DNA of 64,000 nucleotides, from positions 47,573,932-47,637,931 of the forward strand of contig CM045760.1 in NCBI GenBank assembly GCA_025200525.1, read 5' to 3'. The position numbers and the translations under genes were made by a program. The number at the start of each line of letters is the position of its first letter. The first letter of the stretch is position 1. Positions 57,383 through 64,000 of this stretch are shown one piece after another. A model generated the notes under the pieces. That model did not search any database. It had not been told where the DNA came from and worked only from the letters and a program-made list of their open reading frames with translations. The stretch comes from Camellia lanceoleosa. Lineage: Eukaryota > Streptophyta > Magnoliopsida > Ericales > Theaceae.

Positions 57383-58864
57383 TTGTATAACTTGGATCCA
57401 GCAACAAAGTCTTTACCCCTTAGATATCTTGGGTTACCCTTAGGAGCCAATCCAATGAGGAAAGCTACTTGGAAGCCTTTACTAGACAAAGTCAGATGCA
57501 GGTTGGCTGGTTGGAAGAGGAAGCTGCTGTCATTTGCTGGGAGATTAACACTTGTGAAAACTATGTTAGTTGCACTACCAGTGTATTATCTGTCTCTCTT
57601 TAGGATGCCTGAAGGAGTTGCCAAAGAAATAGAGAGGCTGCAAGCTGCCTTTTTGTGGGGTGGGACAGAACAAAGAAGGAAAATTCATATGGCCAGATGA
57701 TGGGATGTGTGTAAAAGTATAGATCAAGGAGGTTTGGGTATAAGGCGGGTGAGAGTGGTAAATGTTTGTTTACTTGCAAAATGGTGGTGGTGGTTTAGCT
57801 GTGAGAATGAGTCTTTGTGGAAGAAGGTTATATACAGTAGGTATAAGTTAAAGGTGGATAGTTGGTTGCCATCCCTCAGCTGTAACTCCTCAGTGTTATG
57901 GAAAGGTATCACTGTTCTTGCAGAGCAGAGCAATAATCTGTTAGAAGCTTTTCTGAACAACTTCCAATTAAAGGTGGGGGATGGTAGACGAATAAGCTTT
58001 TGGAATGATAAGTGGTGTCAACAACTATGTTTGAAAGCTGTGTTTCCAGGCCTTTATCGGCTCTCTCTAGAGAAAAATGACACATTGAGAGATATCTTTG
58101 ACAGGAAAACTACAGTAGGGGTGTGGAATCTGTCATTTAGAAGAGTACTGTATGTGTGGGAAAAGGTAGAGTTGCATAATTTGTTAAACATGTTGGCAGC
58201 AGGTCCTGTAATGTGTCTAGACCAGGTGGATAGACCTGTTTGGTCAGCATCTAAGTCAGGGCAGTTTTCTGTGGCTGAAATGTACAATGTAGTTGTGTAG
58301 AATTTAGGCCCAACACTTACAATTTGTAAATTGGTGTGGTTGAGATTTATCCCTCCTAAGGTCCAGGTGTTTGGGTGGTTAGCATGGACAAAGAGAATCA
58401 AGACAGTTGAATTCCTACAAAGAATTGGTGTGCTTCAGGGGTCTGAATCAAACCTGTTTGTGTTCTGTAAGGCTGCCACTGAATTTGTCAATCATGTGTT
58501 AATTTGCTGTCCTTTTGTGTGGAGTGTTTGGACTGATTTGCTGAATTGGTGGGGGACTCAAGGGGCATTACCTGCCTCTGTGGATCAGCTGCTGTTGTGG
58601 TGGGCAGGTGGGAGAATGAAGAGGTTGGAAAGAAAGATCTGGAGTGCTATTCCGTTGGCTGTGTTGTGGTCAATTTGGAAACTTAGAAATGAGTGTGTGT
58701 TTAGGGATGTTAACCCAAACTGGTATGAGGTGTGTGAGCTGATTAAGACTAGGATAGCTATGTGGTTGAATCCACATCTGAAGGATTTTAATTTCACAAT
58801 TAATGACTTCATTTGTAACATAAGGCAGGTCAGATTGTGCCTTGGAGGGGCAATGCTGCTGTGA
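57383..58864 (+). pseudogene. LINE ORF2 C-terminal fragment
   Basis: One frame of about 494 codons is broken by TGA (57698-57700) and TAG (58298-58300). Early residues (RYLGLPLGA, WKRKLLSFAGRLTLVKTML, LPVYYLSLFRMP) match the region after the palm in plant LINE reverse transcriptases. QGGLGIRRV follows. The last third resembles the zf-RVT region (RFIPPKVQVFGWLAW) and a Trp-rich tail (LWSIWKLRNECVFRD). The upstream endonuclease and RT catalytic core are missing. No true start exists: the first codon here is TTG and the frame enters from upstream. Confidence 0.85.
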
Positions 58865-60100
58865 GGTACTGTGTTGATGGAATGTATCTGCCTGGGTTGT
58901 CTCTGATATGGTGCTGTGTTGATGCTCTGGGTTGAAGTTTGGGTTGTTATGGTGAGGTATGCATCTGGTTTCTTGGTGGTTTTCTTGGTGGTCTGCTGTA
59001 GGCCTGAGTAGGTCCCAACTGGTTTTAGGCCTCATTTGGTTTTTTGGTGGTCTGCCTCTGGTTTTTTTGGTTGGTATGGCTAGTATGGATGTAATGCTGG
59101 ATTTGTTCAGATATGGTTGCTGCTCTGCTTTGCTATGCTCAGATTGCTTCAGGGCACCATGCTTGCTGTGTAGATTAACTGGTCAATTCGGGTTGGTGTC
59201 TTGCTGGCTGCTGTTGTGAAGTCCATTCTTGTGGTTTGCTTGAGTTAGTTTCTATCTTTTTTGTCTCGTTCAGGGAAGTTCTGTGGTGCTAAGGTTTTGT
59301 GTATTTCTGTTAAGGTGCTGAACTACTCTCAGTATTGATTTGGGTTTGTTCAGTTTGGAATTCTGATATAGGGTTGGTTTGGGTTTTGTTCAGTCTTGGT
59401 TAGTGTTGGTGCTGAGTGGTATGCATTCTGCAGGAATGTGTGTTAACTAGGGTGAAGTCTGGCCTTCCAGTCATAGCCTCCTTGGGCCTGTTCAGTTCTG
59501 GATTTCTGATATAGAGCTGGATTGGGTTTGTTCAGTTTTGGTTAGTTTTGGTGCTGAGTGGTATGCATCTTGCAGGAAATGTGTACTGACCAGGGTGGAG
59601 TCTGGGCCTCCAGTCATGGCCTGAATTCAGATGAGCATCTGTGGTGAAGGTCTACAAGGCTGCTCCTTTTGGAAATTGATCATAGGCCTGCATCTGTGTG
59701 GATTGGTGGTTCATACATAGTGGTGTGTCAAGCCCAGGTGCTGGATTTTGGGTGGTCCTTTCCTGATTTCCCTTGGTTTCTGATTAGATTGTGGTGCTGT
59801 TTTGGTCCATTCAGTTTTTGGTGGAGTTTGATCTGCTATGGGTTGCAGCCTGCTTTGCTTCTATACTTTGAAGTCTGGGTGTAGATTACGTGGCCTTGTA
59901 TTTCTCTTCTTTTGGTAGTTGTGGTTGCTTTTTTCTGTTTGTTTTTTGGTGTTTTTTGGTCTCTCACCAACTGCCGCTTGGAGCTCCAGTCAGTTCTAAG
60001 CTCCTCTTTATTGATGTCTTGTATCCTTTCTGCATACATTCATCAATAAAGATTTTTTCCTTTGTCGATCAAAAAGAGAAAAAAAAAAAAAAAAAAAAAA
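58865..60100 (+). other. LINE 3' untranslated region and poly(A) tail
   Basis: T/G-rich non-coding DNA. Two ~145-bp copies share TTCTGATATAG, GGTGCTGAGTGGTATGCAT and CTCCAGTCAT. Poly(A) at the end. Confidence 0.75.
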
Positions 60101-60247
60101 CACTAGAAATTCACATTTTATTCAGTGATTTGTAAAATTAACATAAGAAAAGAAAAGAGAAAAAAAAAAAAACAAACAAACAAACAAACAAGCAAGCGAA
60201 CAAAATGAAGTTAACTGAACTTTAAAAATGAAATAAACGATTTGACC
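60101..60247. other. Short spacer between LINE and UGT 3' ends
   Basis: About 147 bp of AT-rich DNA. TTTATT near 60116 is AATAAA on the minus strand and could be the UGT poly(A) signal. An AAAC repeat lies near 60170-60190. Confidence 0.5.
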
Positions 60248-61648
60248 TCAAATGTTGTTTTGATTTTTCCACTTCAAAGCCAAATCAGATAGTGATTTTG
60301 TGGAAGACCCTTCTTCACTCAACACCTTCGCAGCAGCATCCTTGAGGCCCTCCATTCTCTGGCGAACCTTCTTCCCTTCTTCTCCTTCCATAAGACTTTT
60401 CACAACTTCTGCAATCTCTTCCCGTCCCACCAGTCCCAATTCATGACCTTTTGGACTCAACGCCACCTTCAGACCCTCCGTTAACATTGCTGCGTTCATC
60501 TTCTGCTCTGCGAAGAGCGGCCAAGCGATTAGAGGTACACCATGGACGGTACTCTCCAAAGTCGAGTTCCATCCGCAGTGGGTCAAATATCCCCCAGTGG
60601 CATGGTGGCTCAGCACCTCAATTTGCGGTGCCCACGACGGCACCACTATGCCTCGGCCTTGTGTCCTCTCCAAGAACCCTTTTGGCAAGAAGCTAATAGG
60701 GTCGTTTTGGTGATGTGCATTGAAAAATGCAGCCCTAGAATTGTCACTAGGGCTTCTCACAACCCACAAAAATCTGTGGCCACTCAGTTCCAAACCCAAT
60801 GCTAACTCATTGAGTTGGTCATGAGAGAGAGTCCCACCACTTCCGAATGATACAAACACTACTGACCCACTTGGCTGATCATTTAACCATTTCAAACACT
60901 CGGACTGTTCTAATCCATCACTTGAACCGGTTCGGATAAGCGGTCCCACTGGATAAACTGGTGGTTTGCCCGGCTCTTCCACCAGCAAAGCTTTTATAGC
61001 TCCCTCTTCCATATCCAGGAAGCTATTTAAAATTATGCCCTCAGCTAAACCAAATCGCTTAAAACTCCCAAGGATTACCTTGTAGGAGTTGCTTGACCGG
61101 TCTTCAACTACGTCTGGGAGATCTCTACCGTGAAATGGTACACAACCCGGGAGTTGTACCGGTTCAGGTAGGTCTTTGTAATCTCCCGTAAACGTCTCAT
61201 CTAGCTTCGGCAAATGTAGGCAAAGTAGCAGTGCCATGGCTGGTGAACAGAAGAACAAATAGGGCGAAACGCCTAATTCCTTAGCTACATCGATGGCATC
61301 GATGCTGAATAGATCGACGATGAGAGAAACCAAACGGGTAGTGGTTGATAATGAAGCTAATGTGTGTCTGAGAGAGGGAAGAGATAGAGTGACTGTGAGG
61401 AAGATTTGGAAAGCAGCTTCGAGGTTGTCATTGGGTAAGTGAACCGGTGGGAGGAAGATGTGGTGGATGGTTTTGGGGAGGGTTTGGAGGACTGTTTTTT
61501 GGGCTTGGGTGGGTGGTGCGGCGGAGGGGATGAGAATGGTGACAGAGAAGTGGTGGTGGAGGACGAGTTGCTTGGCGAGTTCAATGAAAGGAATGAGATG
61601 GCCCATACCTGGACTTGGTAGAAGAGCCACATGGGGTGTTTGATTCAT
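60248..61648 (-). CDS. UDP-glycosyltransferase, UGT72B-like (hydroquinone/phenylpropanoid glucosyltransferase type)
   Basis: Intact single-exon gene of 466 codons, close to the usual 460-480 for plant GT1 enzymes. The family moves glucose from UDP-glucose to a hydroxyl of small phenolics in the cytosol. Signs: N-terminal LLPSPGMGHLIP with the likely catalytic His17; likely partner Asp112 in LIVDLFSIDA; linker motif VYPVGPLIR (231-239); and a complete 44-residue PSPG box from Trp339 to Gln382 with HCGWNS (358-362). Final Gln382 favours UDP-glucose as donor. The N-terminal half and LPGCVPFHGRDL resemble UGT72B enzymes (arbutin synthase group); the acceptor cannot be deduced. No signal peptide or membrane segment. 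The ATG at 61648 sits right before the first conserved motif. It is the only intact host gene seen. Confidence 0.95.
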   Translation of the reverse strand: MNQTPHVALLPSPGMGHLIPFIELAKQLVLHHHFSVTILIPSAAPPTQAQKTVLQTLPKTIHHIFLPPVHLPNDNLEAAFQIFLTVTLSLPSLRHTLASLSTTTRLVSLIVDLFSIDAIDVAKELGVSPYLFFCSPAMALLLCLHLPKLDETFTGDYKDLPEPVQLPGCVPFHGRDLPDVVEDRSSNSYKVILGSFKRFGLAEGIILNSFLDMEEGAIKALLVEEPGKPPVYPVGPLIRTGSSDGLEQSECLKWLNDQPSGSVVFVSFGSGGTLSHDQLNELALGLELSGHRFLWVVRSPSDNSRAAFFNAHHQNDPISFLPKGFLERTQGRGIVVPSWAPQIEVLSHHATGGYLTHCGWNSTLESTVHGVPLIAWPLFAEQKMNAAMLTEGLKVALSPKGHELGLVGREEIAEVVKSLMEGEEGKKVRQRMEGLKDAAAKVLSEEGSSTKSLSDLALKWKNQNNI

Positions 61649-61800
61649 GGTATAGAAATGCTGAGAAATTTGAGTTTGTGTTGTGTTATGTTGTATAGTT
61701 TTGTTGTACTGTATGGGATAAGAATTGGTTGGTTTCTATTATAACATAGTTTTGTTATTGTATGGGATAAGAATTGGTTGGTTTCTATTCATAGAGTAAA
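61649..61800 (-). promoter_or_regulatory. UGT upstream region with tandem duplication
   Basis: A ~46-bp segment is tandemly duplicated (about 61695-61740 and 61746-61789; both share GTATGGGATAAGAATTGG). On the minus strand TATAATAG (61743-61736), about 90 bp before the ATG, is a possible TATA box lying at the junction of the copies. Confidence 0.55.
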
Positions 61801-62208
61801 GAATTGTGCTACAATGAATTTTGTTTTTGTTTTTGTTTTTGTTTTTGGTTGGTTTTAAAATTGAGAATGCAGACGGGGTTCTAGAATGGGATGTTTAGGA
61901 CTAGGGAGCTAAGTACAAACGTAAGCCTCCTAAGACAAATTAACGGATCAGAATCATTCAAAAATATAATTTTTTATATATCCAATAAATTTTCATAAGA
62001 ATTATATTATGGAAAATGGCTTGGATCCCCAGTGGAGGTGACCCCCACCACCCCCACTATTTTTTGATTGGTGCAAAATATATATATATATATATATATT
62101 CTTAAGCTTTCCTCTCACAGCCCCCCACGTGGACGTGGGGGTGCTGGGGGTCTGCCCCAATTGGGGGTTTCCAGCAAGGTCCTTATATTATATACCCACC
62201 ATTATATA
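61801..62208. other. Distal UGT upstream DNA with a G-rich hairpin
   Basis: Contains a TTTTTG repeat (about 61821-61850), an AT microsatellite (about 62078-62100) and an inverted repeat CCCCCACGT/ACGTGGGGG (62122-62130 and 62133-62141) with a CACGTG G-box at its centre. No gene. Confidence 0.55.
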
Positions 62209-62700
62209 TGTCACATCCCGTATTTTATTACTCCGATAATATTACTAATATTCATTAATTAAGTTTATTTATAAATTATAATTCATCTTTTGATGAAATG
62301 ATGAATAAATAAATATACATGTTCCATCTCGTTATACAACAAAGACATTTATATACAAATAAAAGAAATACGATGAGGCTTACAACAAATAAGAGGACGT
62401 TGCCCTTTACAAATTATGGAACTCAGCCAAAGAAACAAATAAAAAAAATGAAAAATAAAAAAGACTACAGCTCAACACTACTTTATAATCATGCCAAGAT
62501 AAAACTTGTTGTTTGATCCTCAAGTCCAGAAACATTCCTTGTACACATGTACAGGTAAGGGGTGAGCAACCACTAGCCCACCAAATAATCTCATATTATA
62601 ACATTTGAAGATATGTGAGTACAAAGACACTCATACGTGTACGTGATATCATATAGTGTCAAAGCTATATAATTCTATTACATAATCTCTTAAATCCAAT
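62209..62700 (-). repeat. Partial LTR, same family as the 30263-33818 solo LTR
   Basis: Begins TGTCACATCCCGTATTTTATT and follows the 30263 LTR through AAATGATGAATAA, CTCGTTATACAAC, TGTACACATGTACA and TATTACATAATCTCTTAAAT (about 62697). After that similarity stops. The rest is missing or replaced. Confidence 0.7.
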
Positions 62701-63004
62701 TTATTTAATTAACTATAACTAGTTAACTTATCTTTAATGATTGAGCTAGTTCTTCTGCTTAACCTTTCCATTTAATTTTATTCAATTCAATTCCAGTCTT
62801 CTTATTCTTGTTTAACTTATCTCTTGTCTTCCACTTTGTCAATAGCCACCCACCTTTCGTCTCAATCCAGTGTAAGTCCTTAGGTTTAGGCAGTCGACGG
62901 ATATAGGGGTTCCCGGAAAGGGTATGAGTGAACACACAGTATGAGAAAACATGATAAGTTATAATTGAATTTTGGAAAATTGGATTTAATTTTATAAAAT
63001 CAAA
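62701..63004. other. Junction region before the viral fragment
   Basis: No gene recognised. It could be unrelated flank, the remainder of another repeat or the leader of the caulimovirid sequence. No tRNA-Met primer site was seen. Confidence 0.4.
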
Positions 63005-64000
63005 ATGAGTCGATTATTCAGAAGTAACTCTTTAGTTAGCTCTCGGTCTACAACCCTGGCTCCTATACCGAGTACAGATATACTAATTAATGAAGAAGAA
63101 CATGAATATTAAGATGTTAAAATTGATTTAATTTGGAATATCCCTAAAGTCAAAACAAAAGAAATTTATAAAACTAGTTTTCTACAGTCAACCTTTAATG
63201 TTGATTTACAAGTTAAAACAGTTGAAAATGTTTATGCTTTAACCAAGATCCGTGAAACATGTCAATTATTATCCAAAGAGTCAATTCGAAAACATCTTAA
63301 AGATGGTCATAATTTTATACATCTAGGCTTAATTCAAGTAGGAATCAAACCTTTAACCCAACAAGGTACGAATACATCTGTTCTTTTATGTTTACGTGAT
63401 GCACGATTTATTAATTACCATGCTAGTGTAATGGGTATGATGGAATCTGGCCTCCATGAAGGTCCTGTCCATTTTAATTGTTTTCTTGATTTTACATTAA
63501 GTTTGTGTGATCCTCACATATTAAAAGCTTTAACATTGAATACTCAATTGTTTGGTGAATTTATTAATATGTTAGAAAGTGTTCACAACATTGCTTTAAT
63601 TTATCGAATTTATTACAAATGTATAAAAACTAATTTAAATGTTTAAGTTTTAACCAAAAGTCCAAAAGATAAGACTTTATTAATTCAAGAAAGTACTAAT
63701 GACACTAATATCACTGTTCCCAAAATGATTCATTGGAAAGATATGACTCGTCCCGATGATTGTGTTACTATTAATGAAAATTATTTCCAAAATCAACAAT
63801 TTTCTATTAGTCGTGATATTCAAAATATTCAACAATTTAATAATAGTTCTGTTCATATCAGGTTTAATAGACCTTCTAGTCAGTCCTCTCGTCATAGTAC
63901 GGCTAGTTTACCTACTAAACTAATGAAGATGAAATCTTCAATACCCTTTTGTTTACTAGAAGAGATAGGAAACTCCACCTTTGTGAACCTTCTTCATAAA
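63005..64000 (+). pseudogene. Endogenous caulimovirid (pararetrovirus) movement-protein region, broken, runs off window
   Basis: From ATG 63005 one plus-strand frame runs to the window end, interrupted by in-frame TAA codons at 63110-63112 and 63644-63646. The middle part (about 63120-63640) resembles the 30K-type movement protein of Caulimoviridae, including a GL-QVG-KPL-type stretch and a conserved LCLRDAR segment. The family protein forms or modifies plasmodesmata for cell-to-cell spread. The frame continues after the second stop with Asn/Ser-rich residues, as in polyprotein-type caulimovirids. No capsid, protease or RT is in view. The stops make it a relic here. Virus genus is not assigned, and a retrotransposon that acquired a movement-protein domain is the alternative. 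Confidence 0.75.

Larger units (their letters stand above)
57351..60100 (+). mobile_element. 5'-truncated LINE (L1-type non-LTR retrotransposon)
   Basis: Starts inside the reverse-transcriptase C-terminal region and ends in a poly(A) tract (about 60078-60100). A possible AATAAA signal lies near 60045. The coding part (to 58864) is followed by a ~1.2-kb T/G-rich 3' region with a tandem duplication of about 145 bp (near 59347 and 59490). Truncation at the 5' end and an A-rich tail are typical of target-primed insertion. No clear target duplication was found. Confidence 0.85.

Noticed and set aside
58959..59884. Open frames in the LINE 3' region (58959-59219, 59669-59884)
   Set aside because: T/G-rich translations full of Trp, Phe and Leu with no conserved domain, in a duplicated non-coding stretch.

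Overview
The window is repeat-rich nuclear DNA of a flowering plant, most likely a woody eudicot. The evidence is Ty3/gypsy chromoviruses primed by initiator tRNA-Met, a CACTA transposon, a plant-type LINE, a caulimovirid relic and a single-exon UGT72-type glucosyltransferase. I could not narrow the species. Only one host gene looks intact: the UDP-glycosyltransferase at 60248-61648 on the minus strand. Almost everything else is mobile DNA, much of it nested.

Layout. 1-9291: a Ty3/gypsy chromovirus (element 1, minus strand), its 3' LTR cut by the window edge, with a broken gag-pol. 9292-10613: a tandem/dispersed repeat whose copies carry an snRNA-like USE plus TATA arrangement. 10617-35122: a CACTA transposon (CACTACAAGAA ends, TAT target duplication). 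It is split by a complete 9.2-kb chromovirus (element 2, 10895-20090, target duplication GCTAC) and by two solo LTRs (25773-28725, less certain; 30263-33818), and it contains a ~163-bp satellite-like array (21240-23480). 35750-48251: four solo LTRs of the same broad lineage, each with a perfect 5-bp target duplication (ATATG, TGAAA, AACTG, TTCAA); the last lies inside an older LTR-like region starting at 44183. 50174-56965: a region bounded by GTGACGAAA-type palindromic repeats. It holds the last three exons of an alpha/beta-hydrolase pseudogene, a coiled-coil transposon-like remnant and a Tourist-like MITE. 57351-60100: a 5'-truncated LINE with a poly(A) tail. 60248-61648: the UGT. 62209-64000: a partial LTR and a broken caulimovirid movement-protein region running off the window.

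The most unusual signal is architectural. Otherwise divergent LTRs share (i) an array of GCTCGAGC palindromes just upstream of a TATA-like box, (ii) a conserved short stem-loop, (iii) repeated GGAG...CTCC units, (iv) candidate splice sites and (v) in five insertions, an LTR start of TATA instead of TG, fixed by target duplications. Statements about reverse-transcriptase, integrase and UGT function rest on family motifs. All boundaries and counts were read by eye, without alignment or database searches.
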